This document shows positions 16,644 to 25,826 of a stretch of 31,915 nt of DNA, piece by piece (positions within the stretch are counted from its first letter, which is position 1; each line of letters begins with the position of its first letter). The notes under the pieces were generated by a model that did no database searches, was not told the origin of the DNA, and saw nothing but the letters and a program-made list of their open reading frames with translations. Origin of the DNA: UBA7446 sp964014735 (GTDB lineage: Bacteria > Bacteroidota > Bacteroidia > Flavobacteriales > Flavobacteriaceae); contig CAXHBH010000018.1 in NCBI GenBank assembly GCA_964014735.1, positions 1 to 31,915 of the forward strand, given 5' to 3'. A program made the translations under genes and the position numbers.

Positions 16644-18620
16644 ATGAATTTAAAGTTTCGCTTGTTTTTAATTCTATCAATTTTGATGTCACATTTTTTA
16701 GTAGCTCAAGATTTTTATGTTTCTAAACAAGGGAATGATAATAACTCTGGCACAAAAGAAAGCCCATTTAAAACAATATCAAAAGCAGCTAAGGTTGCTT
16801 TACCAGGGTCATCCATTACTGTGCATGAGGGAACTTACCGTGAGTGGGTTAATCCATCCCGTGGGGGGCTTAATGACCACGATCGCATTGTATACCAAGC
16901 AGCTCAAGGCGAAGAAGTCTGGATAAAGGGTTCTGAAATCATCTCTGATTGGAAATTATACAAAGGTTCGGTTTGGAAAATTCAAATAGACAACAGTTTT
17001 TTTAATGATTTTAATCCTTATGAGGAAATTATAAAAGGTGATTGGCTAATGAATACTTATGGTAGAGACCACCATCTTGGTGAAATTTACATTAATGGCG
17101 AAGCCCTTTACGAAATTGATGAATTTAAAGAGGTTTTCTCTGAAACAGCTCTTGAAAGAGCGGTTGATTCTGAAGCCTCAAAATACAAATGGTTTTGTGA
17201 GACAGATGATAAAAAAACCACGTTATATGCCAATTTTAAAGGCCAAAATCCCAACGAGCAAATAGTAGAGATTAATGTTCGTCCAACTGTTTTTTTTCCA
17301 AAGCGAACAGGGATTAACTATATTACTGTTAGGGGTTTTAAAATGGCTCATGCTGCCACACAATGGGCACCCCCCACTGCCCATCAAGAGGGTCTTATTG
17401 GCCCAAATTGGAGCAAAGGCTGGATTATTGAAAATAATTTGATATCTGATTCGAAATGTACTGGGATAAGTCTTGGGAAGGAGTCTAGTACAGGACAAAA
17501 TGAATGGACAAATTTAAAAGTTAAACACGGGACTCAGAGACAGCGGGAAGTTGTTTTTGATGCCCTTACTAAAGGATGGTCTAAAAAGTCTATAGGTTCT
17601 CATATAGTTAGAAACAATACCATAAAAAATTGTGAACAAGCGGGTATATGTGGTCATTTGGGGGCCATATTTAGTGAAATCTATAATAACCATATCTACA
17701 ATATCCACATTAAACAACAATTTTTTGGTTTCGAGACAGGAGCAATAAAATTACATGCAGCAATTGATACTTCTATAAAGAAAAATTTAATTCACAATAA
17801 CTATCGCGGGCTTTGGTTGGATTGGCAATCGCAAGGAACTCGAGTTTCCAAAAATATTTTTTTTGACAATATTAACGAGGACTTTTTCAATGAGGTCAAT
17901 CATGGCCCCATGGTGGTTGATAACAACATCATGTTGTCAGAAAAATCTATCATCAATGTATCTCAAGGTACTGCATACCTGCACAACCTGATTACAGGAA
18001 ATATTTTAATGCGATTAGCCCCCAGCCGATTTACGCCTTACCATTTTCCTCACTCTACTGCTATTGCAGGCTTGATGGGCATTAATCACGGAGATGATCA
18101 CTTTTATAATAATATTTTCAGTTGCAATACCCCCACAAACAACAAGCAATTATTTACAGGTCTCAATGCTTTTAATGGCTTCCCGCTGTCTGGTGATTCT
18201 TGGTTTCAGAACATGAAAAGGCCAAATGATTTTGCAGCTCTTAAACTGCCTGTTTTTATAGAATCTAACCTTTACTATAATAAGGCATTACCTTTTAATA
18301 GAGAACAAATCAATATTGTAAATGCAAATTTTGACCCCTCAGCTTCTATTTATCAGTTTGGTAATAAGGTTTTTTTAAAAATATCTATCGATAAAAGTTA
18401 CAAAAAATTAGAAACTAGGCTTATTACAACAGCCGTTTTGGGTAGCGCTTTTCAAACGGAAACTCCTTTTGAAAATACCGACGGTTCAAAACTGGCTATA
18501 AATAGTGATTTTTCAAACAACCAACGATCTCCAAAATCCCCCAAACCTGGTCCTTTTGAATTGTTGAAAATTGGAGAAAATAAAATAGAAGTCTTTAACC
18601 TAAATACTGTAAAAAATTAA
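16644..18620 (+). CDS. GH120 family beta-xylosidase-like enzyme
   Basis: This 658-residue protein has a signal peptide (MNLKFRLFLILSILMSHFLVAQ). Its length-wide similarity to GH120 beta-xylosidases, such as XylC of Thermoanaerobacterium saccharolyticum as I remember it, includes TVHEGTYREWV, GFKMAHAATQWAPPTAHQ, GLIGPNWSKGWIIE and IKLHAAID. The fold is a right-handed beta-helix with an inserted sandwich domain. The XylC nucleophile (D382) corresponds to D393 in GLWLDW, and the acid/base (E405) to E417 in NEVNHGP, with one extra residue between them. The signal peptide is notable. It would remove xylose from oligosaccharides, matching the xylose content of ulvan. It begins a rightward group with the sulfatase and the GHL6-type gene. 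Confidence 0.87.
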   Translation: MNLKFRLFLILSILMSHFLVAQDFYVSKQGNDNNSGTKESPFKTISKAAKVALPGSSITVHEGTYREWVNPSRGGLNDHDRIVYQAAQGEEVWIKGSEIISDWKLYKGSVWKIQIDNSFFNDFNPYEEIIKGDWLMNTYGRDHHLGEIYINGEALYEIDEFKEVFSETALERAVDSEASKYKWFCETDDKKTTLYANFKGQNPNEQIVEINVRPTVFFPKRTGINYITVRGFKMAHAATQWAPPTAHQEGLIGPNWSKGWIIENNLISDSKCTGISLGKESSTGQNEWTNLKVKHGTQRQREVVFDALTKGWSKKSIGSHIVRNNTIKNCEQAGICGHLGAIFSEIYNNHIYNIHIKQQFFGFETGAIKLHAAIDTSIKKNLIHNNYRGLWLDWQSQGTRVSKNIFFDNINEDFFNEVNHGPMVVDNNIMLSEKSIINVSQGTAYLHNLITGNILMRLAPSRFTPYHFPHSTAIAGLMGINHGDDHFYNNIFSCNTPTNNKQLFTGLNAFNGFPLSGDSWFQNMKRPNDFAALKLPVFIESNLYYNKALPFNREQINIVNANFDPSASIYQFGNKVFLKISIDKSYKKLETRLITTAVLGSAFQTETPFENTDGSKLAINSDFSNNQRSPKSPKPGPFELLKIGENKIEVFNLNTVKN

Positions 18621-18765
18621 TTTAGCTTTAAGATAATTAAATTTATGAACGAAAAGAATTTATCAAGAACACCTAAAATTGGTCAATTCAAAATTTATCC
18701 TATCATCAATTTTAAATGTAGCCCATATGTTTAAAATTTGATTGTGCACTAGTAAATTTATAACA

Positions 18766-20298
18766 ATGATTGCTGAATCAAAAAAACGAATGGATTTAAA
18801 AAATTTGTGGGTAATATGTGTACTGTTAATAGGCCTTTTTTTAAAGGCTCAAAACGCAAATCAAAAACATCCCAATATTCTTTTTATAATCACTGACGAT
18901 CAAGATGCAGAAACACTCGATGTTTACGGGGATAATTTTTGTGACACTCCTAACATAGACAAGCTTTCAAGTGAGGGCTTGACTTTGACCTCTGCATATC
19001 ATATGGGATCCTTTCGTGCGGCGGTTTGCACCCCCTCTCGCTGTATGGTAATGACAGGAAGAAATGTTTGGGAAACTCAGAATCTCAATGTTAATTACCC
19101 ACCTCTTGATTATATCCATAAAACAGAGAAAAATTATGCAAAAATAACTCCTGAAGACCCATCTTATAACAGCCTGCCAGCACTGTTTAAAAGAGCTGGC
19201 TATTACACATTTAGAACTTGTAAACGCGGCAATAGTTACGAAGGTGCAAACGTACTATTTGACGAACGTTACGACAAGACCAATAGAGATGCTGATAATG
19301 AAAATGGTAGTCAATGGCATTCTGATAAAGTCATTGAATACTTAGATCGAAGAATCGCCCAACCTACAGGCCAACCTTTTCTTATTTATTTGGGCTTCTC
19401 ACATCCACACGATCCAAGACGGGGAAAACCAGCACTTCTTAAAAAATACGGCGCTATTAATCCGGGCCCACCAATGACTGTAAGCCTAAAGACCCCAAAA
19501 TTACCCATCAATTATTTGCCAGCTCATCCATTTGAAGAAGGCCATCCAGATTTAAGAGATGAAAACAGTGTTGAAGGCGTTATGACAAAAAGAGATGAAG
19601 CTACGGTTAGAAATGAAAGAGGGAAAGAGCTGGCAACGATTGAAGCCATAGACACTGAAATTGGTCGCGTAATTCAAAAATTAGAAGCTACCGGGGAGTT
19701 GGACAACACCTATATTTTCTTTGTTTCCGACCACGGGATTGCAGTTGGAAAACACGGCTTGATGGGCAAACAAAATTTATACGAACACAGTTTAAAAATC
19801 CCATTTATTATTAAAGGACCCAACATTGATAGCAATAGAAAAGCAAAGGGAAATATTTATTTGTCAGATGTCTTACCAACCCTATGTGATTTAGCAGGTA
19901 TTGATATCCCAGAAAACGTCTATGGGAAGAGTTTTAAATCGGTGCTTATAGATAAGGATCAAACTATAAGAGATGTCATTTATGGGGTTTACTCTGGGGG
20001 TACTAAACCTGGAATAAGGTCCGTAAGACAAGGAGACTGGAAGCTTATTAAATACGATGTTATGAATGGTCAAGTTAGAAAAACCCAACTTTTTAATTTA
20101 AAAGATAATCCAAATGAACTCTTAATTGAACATAGGGATCCTAAAGTAATTGCACTCACGGGGAATATCCCAAAAACAAATCAAGTTAATTTAGCAGACC
20201 AGCCAAAATATTTTTTGAAGCGTAAAGAAATGGAGGCACTTTTGTTGTCAGAAATGGAAGCACTTAACGACCCCTTTAGATTTTGGGACCAACTGTAA
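18766..20298 (+). CDS. Type I (S1 family) sulfatase, secreted
   Basis: The family signature CTPSR encodes its cysteine at 19027-19029; this is the residue oxidised to formylglycine by a maturase not in this window. The metal-site segment FIITDDQD, the SDHG motif (FVSDHGIAVGKHGLMGKQ) and HPHDP are present. It removes a sulfate ester from a sugar, here probably in the periplasm. I start it at the ATG at 18766; the ATG at 18790 would give a more compact signal peptide (MDLKNLWVICVLLIGLFLKAQ), and the open frame reaches a TTG at 18742. The gene is 13 bp before the GHL6-type gene. The S1 subfamily was not assigned. Confidence 0.92.
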   Translation: MIAESKKRMDLKNLWVICVLLIGLFLKAQNANQKHPNILFIITDDQDAETLDVYGDNFCDTPNIDKLSSEGLTLTSAYHMGSFRAAVCTPSRCMVMTGRNVWETQNLNVNYPPLDYIHKTEKNYAKITPEDPSYNSLPALFKRAGYYTFRTCKRGNSYEGANVLFDERYDKTNRDADNENGSQWHSDKVIEYLDRRIAQPTGQPFLIYLGFSHPHDPRRGKPALLKKYGAINPGPPMTVSLKTPKLPINYLPAHPFEEGHPDLRDENSVEGVMTKRDEATVRNERGKELATIEAIDTEIGRVIQKLEATGELDNTYIFFVSDHGIAVGKHGLMGKQNLYEHSLKIPFIIKGPNIDSNRKAKGNIYLSDVLPTLCDLAGIDIPENVYGKSFKSVLIDKDQTIRDVIYGVYSGGTKPGIRSVRQGDWKLIKYDVMNGQVRKTQLFNLKDNPNELLIEHRDPKVIALTGNIPKTNQVNLADQPKYFLKRKEMEALLLSEMEALNDPFRFWDQL

Positions 20299-20311
20299 GT
20301 TAAAAAAGAGC

Positions 20312-22375
20312 ATGAAAATTTTAAATATTCTAATTAGTTTTATAATTACCACAAGTATTCTAAATGCTCAAAATCCGGCAATATCATCTGAAGATTTTTC
20401 AACTCGTCAAGTCCATCTGGATTTTCACACTTCAGAACAACTTCAAAATATTGGTGAGAAATTTGATAAAAACTCATGGCAAAAAGCTCTAAAAGGCGCC
20501 CATGTCAACTCCATCAATATTTTCGCGAAAGGACACCACGGTTACTCATATTATCCTACTAAAGTTGGCATTCAACATCCCAACTTAGAGTTTGATTTGT
20601 TAAAAGCTCAGATCGAAGCTTCTCACGAAATTGGTATAAAAACTCCTTTTTATTTTGCAATTGGCTGGTCTGCACTAGATGCGTTGAGCCATCCAGAATG
20701 GATAATTAAAAATAAAAAAGGCAAGTCGAAAAAAGGGGATCTGATCAAATCATTAAAAGATAATGATCCCTACCCAAATTTTACTTGGGAATTGTTAATG
20801 CCTGAGGGAGATTATCTAGATATAATTTTAAAACAAACTGAGGAATTATGTAAAAACTACAAAGTTGATGGTTTCTGGTATGATATCATTCCCAACAATG
20901 CCATCAATTACAATGCTTACAGCAGGGCAGGTTTTAAAAAAGCTGGTATTAATGTAGATGATGATTTAGAAGTTGAAAAGAATCATGTTCAAAAGCTTAA
21001 GTTTTTTATGGCCTCTTGTAATACTATTATAAAGAAATATCACCCAGATGCCTCTATTTTTTACAACTGGTCTACGCATATGAACAATTCCAATACTTTT
21101 GAATATAAAATCTATGAATATAATACCAGTTACGATTTAGAAGATTTACCCACCACTTGGGAGGGTTATAATGAATTTCCATTGCGCGCAAAATATTTCA
21201 GCAATATGGGTAAACCGATCACGGGAATGAGCGGAAAATTTCATACCGCTTGGGGGGAGTTTGGAGGTTTTAAATACCCCAATGCCTTGAAATACGAGGC
21301 GGCTTCTATGATTGCTTTTGGCGCCAATGTGAATTTTGGTGATCAATTACACCCCTCCGGAATTATTGATATAGAAACCTATAAAAATATAGGTTCGGCA
21401 TTTTCGTATGTTAAAAGTATTGAAGGATTTGGCCCAGGAGGGAAACAAGTAGCCAAAACGGGCTTATGGATGACCTATGACAACCATACAGAACAAGCGA
21501 CAAGTCTTTTGTTGTTAGACACTCAAACAAATTATGTGGTGGTAAATAATCTAAAAGATTGGTCAAATTTGGAAGTGATTGTAATTCCAAGCAAGCCAAA
21601 TTTATCTCCTGAAAATGTTGAAACCTTAAATCAATTTGTTAATGGTGGCGGTAAATTATTAGTCCTTGGTGAAGGAGCTTTAAAAAGAGACAAGTCAGGT
21701 TTTGCAATGGATGTTGGCGGTACTTATCTTGGCGAGGCAAGTTATGATGTGGATTATACAGTAGTTTCCGAAGTTTTGTCAAAAAATCTGGTACGATCTC
21801 CGTTTTTAAACTACATTCCAGCTTTTAAAATTAAACCCAATACGGACGTGGAGCTACTTGCTAGCATTCGAGAACCATATTTTAGCCGAACAAAAGGACA
21901 TTATACATCCCATCAAAATACCCCTTACAATCTAGAACCCGCCGTGCACCCTGCAATATACAGACATGGTAATATAATGGTCGTAGCCCATGCATTAGAT
22001 AAAATGTACCTAAAGTATGGGGCCCAAATTCACAGAGAGTTATTTAAAAACGCATTAGATGCATTATTGAAAACCCAGATGGTTAAGGTAAAATTACCAA
22101 GTTCAGGTAGGATCAACCTTTTGCATTTTCCGGCAAAAAACCGCTATGTTGTACACCTGCTTTATGCTGTGCCAGTCCAACGTGGTGTGGCTCAGGTCAT
22201 TGATGATCTAACACCTATTTATGACACTAATGTTGTGATTAACCTTAAAGAAAACATTAAAAAGGCGTTTTTGATGCCTGAAAAAAAAGAACTTAAAATA
22301 ACAAAATTAAACAATCAGATTAGTTTAGTTGTTCCAGAATTTACTTGTCACACAGCTTTGGTATTGGAATATTAA
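20312..22375 (+). CDS. GHL6-type glycoside hydrolase with C-terminal GATase-like domain
   Basis: This 687-residue protein has a signal peptide (MKILNILISFIITTSILNAQ). The N-terminal TIM-barrel part (about 25-370) starts HLDFHTSEQLQNIGEKFD and contains NIFAKGHHGYSYYPT and VDGFWYDII, which match the hypothetical glycosyl hydrolase 6 (GHL6, alpha-fucosidase-like) family. A Rossmann-like beta-galactosidase-trimerisation domain follows (about 385-480, with IVIPSKPNLSPENVETLN and GGGKLLVLGEGAL). A terminal beta domain completes it. The enzyme's linkage is unknown. As a neighbour of the xylosidase and the sulfatase it probably trims the same oligosaccharide. D or E in the GFWYDI strand is a candidate catalytic residue, by analogy only. 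Confidence 0.75.
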   Translation: MKILNILISFIITTSILNAQNPAISSEDFSTRQVHLDFHTSEQLQNIGEKFDKNSWQKALKGAHVNSINIFAKGHHGYSYYPTKVGIQHPNLEFDLLKAQIEASHEIGIKTPFYFAIGWSALDALSHPEWIIKNKKGKSKKGDLIKSLKDNDPYPNFTWELLMPEGDYLDIILKQTEELCKNYKVDGFWYDIIPNNAINYNAYSRAGFKKAGINVDDDLEVEKNHVQKLKFFMASCNTIIKKYHPDASIFYNWSTHMNNSNTFEYKIYEYNTSYDLEDLPTTWEGYNEFPLRAKYFSNMGKPITGMSGKFHTAWGEFGGFKYPNALKYEAASMIAFGANVNFGDQLHPSGIIDIETYKNIGSAFSYVKSIEGFGPGGKQVAKTGLWMTYDNHTEQATSLLLLDTQTNYVVVNNLKDWSNLEVIVIPSKPNLSPENVETLNQFVNGGGKLLVLGEGALKRDKSGFAMDVGGTYLGEASYDVDYTVVSEVLSKNLVRSPFLNYIPAFKIKPNTDVELLASIREPYFSRTKGHYTSHQNTPYNLEPAVHPAIYRHGNIMVVAHALDKMYLKYGAQIHRELFKNALDALLKTQMVKVKLPSSGRINLLHFPAKNRYVVHLLYAVPVQRGVAQVIDDLTPIYDTNVVINLKENIKKAFLMPEKKELKITKLNNQISLVVPEFTCHTALVLEY

Positions 22376-22536
22376 ATTTATAAAATCAAAAGATAAAAGT
22401 TCGAACCGCTGATTTTAATCCCATTTTACAAAAAAAGCCCATTTTAACAGAGTAAATAATGTTTTTTGAATATTTTTTATCATGTTTTAAATTTATAGTT
22501 GGTGTATCAGATTTAGTTTTAAGGACTGTTTTTAAT

Positions 22537-24075
22537 TTAATTGGATATTGGTATAAAGACTGCTTTTAAATCTGGCTCTTTTATAAATTTGTCTATTGGA
22601 AATATTGGTCTTTTAATCCTTTTATAATTTAATCTAAATAGATCCTGATCAACACCTCCGGGTGTTAAGGCCATTATCCATCCTTTATTTAAATCGAATA
22701 GTTGAGGAACTAAGTAACCAATCTTGACAACAATAATATTTGATTGACTAGGATTTAAATTTAAATCTGTAAAGTCCTTAATGTAATGATAAGGCTTTCT
22801 TTTCTCAGTTACAATAACATCTATACTACCTGTTCTTATAACTATTTCAGTTTTAGCATTTACGTCTCCCTTTTTAATGGATTTTATTTCACCTTTCAAC
22901 AGAATTGGTGGGGAATATCTATTATCTACTTCAGCACCAACATATTCTTCTACATAATCTCCAATATTTAATTTTAAAGCTTTTTCTATAAGTTTTGGTC
23001 CTGGAATCGAGGCATATATTAGTGATGGACCGCTCTCATTTTTAAATTCTTTTCTTCTTAACAGTTTATCTAATGTCCATGTTACATCTCCAGCTCCTCC
23101 TGCTGTTGGATTGTCACCCATGTCACTTATAATAAAAGGTTTGGTTTTATTTTTTAAGGCTAAATTTATACTTTTCTCTAAAGTTCCAACAGGCCCTACA
23201 AATTCAAATTCATTTTTTACATCCCAAAAACTTTTTGCTAAATATTCAGATGATTTTTTAACAGCTTCTTTATTATCGCCATAAACAACAACTACTGCAT
23301 GATTTCTAGGTTCATCAGCCCAAGGATATCCCATCCATATACCAGCATCAATAACTCCTTCTTTAACAGTTTCTGGATTTACTTTTGCATATAAACTTTT
23401 TCCTGGTTCTGTTCTGGTACTTGTTTTTTCACCCGGTAAAAGGATAGGGACTTCAATTCTTGACTTGTAAAGTGGCTTGCCCTTACCAGATTCTAATCTA
23501 TCGAGAAGGTTAGTTACAGCTCTTTTTTTTGACTCTATGGCATCTTCATGGGGAGCCAACCTGTAACAAGTTATTAAATCAGATTCTTGTGTTAATTTAT
23601 ATGACACATTTCCATGTAAATCCATTGACGTTGATATTAAGGTATTGTACCCAACAACTTCTCTAATACGTTTTATAAAATCTCCCTCTGGATCGTCAAT
23701 TCCCTCAACACTCATTGCACCGTGAATATCAAAGAATAATCCATCGTAAGGCAGTTTCTCCTCGATTCTTTTTAGAGTTTTACTTACTAATGAATCGTAT
23801 GCTTGTCTTGTTACTATTCCACCTGGAAGTGCATGACCTCTTAATGAGGGAATCCATTCTGCTCTGAGTCTGTTAATTGAATCTTTTTGTAAAAATGGGT
23901 AGTAATCAAAAACATCATCTCCTGTTTTAGCTTTAAAGTCAGCTTCTAAAGTTTTAGCAGGTGAGAACGTACTTGATTCTACAGCAAGACCTGCAATAGC
24001 AATTCTGAGTTTATTTTCTCTAATACATCCATTAAATATTGTAACTAATAATATTAAAATAAATAATTTTTTCAT
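22537..24075 (-). CDS. MlrC/M81 family metallopeptidase-like lipoprotein
   Basis: This 512-residue protein has a lipobox (FNGC, C17). It matches the M81 (MlrC, microcystinase C-like) family: IAGLAVESSTFSP near the start, FFDIHGAM (D116, H118), SMDLHGN (D152, H154), GYPWADEP and SDMGDNPTAGGAGD (317-330). These carry the metal-binding His and Asp residues. Family members cleave small peptides or peptide-like compounds, and the true substrate here is unknown. It is transcribed away from the membrane acyltransferase and has no obvious link to polysaccharide breakdown. The codons are more AT-rich than those of the PUL genes to its left. Confidence 0.88.
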   Translation of the reverse strand: MKKLFILILLVTIFNGCIRENKLRIAIAGLAVESSTFSPAKTLEADFKAKTGDDVFDYYPFLQKDSINRLRAEWIPSLRGHALPGGIVTRQAYDSLVSKTLKRIEEKLPYDGLFFDIHGAMSVEGIDDPEGDFIKRIREVVGYNTLISTSMDLHGNVSYKLTQESDLITCYRLAPHEDAIESKKRAVTNLLDRLESGKGKPLYKSRIEVPILLPGEKTSTRTEPGKSLYAKVNPETVKEGVIDAGIWMGYPWADEPRNHAVVVVYGDNKEAVKKSSEYLAKSFWDVKNEFEFVGPVGTLEKSINLALKNKTKPFIISDMGDNPTAGGAGDVTWTLDKLLRRKEFKNESGPSLIYASIPGPKLIEKALKLNIGDYVEEYVGAEVDNRYSPPILLKGEIKSIKKGDVNAKTEIVIRTGSIDVIVTEKRKPYHYIKDFTDLNLNPSQSNIIVVKIGYLVPQLFDLNKGWIMALTPGGVDQDLFRLNYKRIKRPIFPIDKFIKEPDLKAVFIPISN

Positions 24076-24092
24076 TGTTTATGTTGTCTGTC

Positions 24093-24106
24093 GATTGTAC
24101 AATATA
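24093..24106 (-). promoter_or_regulatory. Motif shared with the beta-helix promoter
   Basis: GATTGTACAATATA, which contains the palindrome ATTGTACAAT, lies 17 bp upstream of the MlrC-family start. GATTGCACAATATA lies at the same relative place (6295-6308) before the beta-helix gene: 13 of 14 bases agree. Read leftward, both contain a TATATTG box that could be the -7 element. It may be a promoter, a shared regulator site, or coincidence. Confidence 0.3.
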
Positions 24107-24241
24107 TGAATTCTGATAAATTATGTTACTTCATTTTCATTAACTATTGATAATCTTTTATAGCTTATTTAATTATAAAAAATTCTTCCGAATCAGAAGG
24201 CTTAGTAGGATTAGGGTTATAAATATTTGTAACTTGAATTA

Positions 24242-25321
24242 ATGAATTCAAGATTAATATCACTAGATTTTTTTAGAGGTTTAACAGTTGCTGCCATGAT
24301 TATGGTAAATGATCCTGGAAGCTGGTCTCATGTTTATCCTCCACTTAGACATGCTGAATGGCACGGAGTTACTCCAACTGATTTAATTTTCCCTTTTTTT
24401 TTATTTATTGTAGGAGTGTCTATTGTTTTGGCTTTATCTAAAAGATTATCGAATAAATCTATTTACTTTAAAATTTTTAAAAGATCTTTTATTCTTTTTT
24501 CAATAGGTCTATTATTAGATTTGTTTCCAAATTTTGATTTTGAAAACCTAAGAGTCGCAGGAGTATTGCAAAGAATTGCATTAGTCTATCTTTTTTGTTC
24601 AATTATTTATTTGAAGTTTTCTAATCTAACACAAGTGTGGCTAGGAATAATTTGTTTAATTATTTATTGGATTTTTATGACTTTAGTTCCGTTTGGAGAT
24701 TCAATTGCGGGGATTCTTGAGCCTGGAAATAATTTTGCTGCTTGGGTTGACCAATATATTATGTATGGGAGAATGTTTCATCAAACTTGGGATCCTGAAG
24801 GCTTTTTTAGTACCATTCCATCAATAACAACTGGAATTTCTGGAATGTTTTCTGGGCATATTATTTCATATAAATCAATAGAACTGAGTGAAAAAATCAT
24901 TTTAATTTTTGTGACTGGCTTTGGTATAATGTGCTTAGGCCTACTTTGGGATTACAGCTTTCCCATAAATAAACACATTTGGACCAGTTCTTATGTCTTA
25001 TTTACATCTGGTTTAGCTATGCTATTTCTTTCTACTTGTATTTGGATAATTGACGTAAAAAAGAAATCTAATACTTTTTACTTTGGAATTATTTTCGGGT
25101 CAAATGCAATTTTCGCTTACGTTTTACATGCTTTACTTTGGAGAATTTTCCAAATACCTGTTTTAAACGGAAAAGGTATCCAGCAAAACTGGATGGATTT
25201 CGGAATAAGTACAGGAGCTGACCCACAATTTATCTCACTGATATGGGCTGTTTTTTATACTTGGGTAATTTACCTAATTGTCAAAGAATTGTATAAAAGA
25301 AAATTTTTTATAAAAATTTAA
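24242..25321 (+). CDS. HGSNAT-like membrane acyltransferase (DUF5009 family)
   Basis: This 359-residue membrane protein has about ten transmembrane segments. It opens RLISLDFFRGLTVAAMIMVND and continues HAEWHGVTPTDLIFPFFLFIVG, the signature of heparan-alpha-glucosaminide N-acetyltransferase-like (DUF5009/DUF1624) proteins. The histidines H37 and H41 in that loop are candidates for acetyl transfer. Relatives move acetyl groups across the membrane onto amino sugars, but no such role is shown for this one. It is divergent from the MlrC-like gene, with a 166-bp shared upstream region. Its stop is immediately followed (0 bp) by the stop of the convergent truncated BspA-like frame. Confidence 0.82.
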   Translation: MNSRLISLDFFRGLTVAAMIMVNDPGSWSHVYPPLRHAEWHGVTPTDLIFPFFLFIVGVSIVLALSKRLSNKSIYFKIFKRSFILFSIGLLLDLFPNFDFENLRVAGVLQRIALVYLFCSIIYLKFSNLTQVWLGIICLIIYWIFMTLVPFGDSIAGILEPGNNFAAWVDQYIMYGRMFHQTWDPEGFFSTIPSITTGISGMFSGHIISYKSIELSEKIILIFVTGFGIMCLGLLWDYSFPINKHIWTSSYVLFTSGLAMLFLSTCIWIIDVKKKSNTFYFGIIFGSNAIFAYVLHALLWRIFQIPVLNGKGIQQNWMDFGISTGADPQFISLIWAVFYTWVIYLIVKELYKRKFFIKI

Positions 25322-25555
25322 TTAATCCCAATTACCTATGTTCTCATTGAATGTAGTTTTATCTCTAAAAAGGAGAGACATACCTGTTATGTTACTCTCG
25401 TCCCAAGTATTAATATATCCATGTTGGTCAATCGCAAAAGATTTACTATAGACATAAAGGTCAACAGCAGTTTGCAATTCAGCTTTTGTATTAAACACAT
25501 ACTGTCCAAACCCCAAAACAGGTACTATAAGTAATAAGAGTAATAGTTTGTTCAT
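25322..25555 (-). pseudogene. Truncated BspA-like (DUF285) surface protein
   Basis: The best start is the ATG at 25555, giving the signal peptide MNKLLLLLLIVPVLGFGQ. The short mature part ends in one recognisable 26-residue-type repeat (INTWDESNITGMSLLFRDKTTFNENIGNWD), which normally occurs many times and ends in a T9SS tail. Here the frame stops directly after the first repeat, at the 3' end of the acyltransferase gene, so the protein is only about 77 residues. It is most likely a remnant left by a rearrangement. The region upstream of its start resembles the region upstream of the FISUMP gene (repeats at 25590 and 27814). Confidence 0.6.
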
Positions 25556-25589
25556 AATATTATTCTTAATAATAAATATATAATTTATC

Positions 25590-25665
25590 GTCAGTTGGAA
25601 TCTTACACCTAAATACAACCCTTTTTACAATGCCTGCTATTGGAAAGTACCAACTGAGTTTACTG
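25590..25665. repeat. ~76-bp repeat, copy A
   Basis: This non-coding segment upstream of the BspA-like remnant aligns with 27814-27889, upstream of the FISUMP gene. Roughly three quarters of the bases match with one single-base gap, including the exact run ACACCTAAATACAA. Both copies precede a leftward gene for a secreted protein and may be a conserved promoter or leader. Confidence 0.55.
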
Positions 25666-25666
25666 C

Positions 25667-25696
25667 AAAAAAAAGAGTCACCATTTCTGATGACTC
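25667..25696 (-). terminator. Rho-independent terminator of tRNA-Met
   Basis: Read on the minus strand, GAGTCA and TGACTC form a 6-bp stem around a 10-nt loop, followed by a run of eight T. It lies 6 bp beyond the tRNA 3' end in the direction of tRNA transcription. Confidence 0.85.
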
Positions 25697-25701
25697 TGTA
25701 G

Positions 25702-25774
<73 letters not shown>

Positions 25775-25804
25775 ATTCAGTTACTTAAATACACTTGTTG
25801 TTTA

Positions 25805-25825
25805 ACTGCCAGTAATTACTGCCAG
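25805..25825. promoter_or_regulatory. Palindrome and direct repeat before the integrase
   Basis: CAGTAATTACTG (25810-25821) is a perfect 12-bp palindrome, and ACTGCCAG occurs twice in direct orientation (25805-25812 and 25818-25825). The second copy ends one base before the integrase ATG. Such sites near tyrosine recombinase genes can be arm-type binding sites or operators; the role here is unknown. Confidence 0.4.
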
Positions 25826-25826
25826 A

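Noticed and set aside
22436..22460. TTTAACAGAGT before 22460 as a further copy of the R4/R6 dyad
   Set aside because: Only the left half matches; the right arm TGTTAAA is missing and no tail repeat follows.
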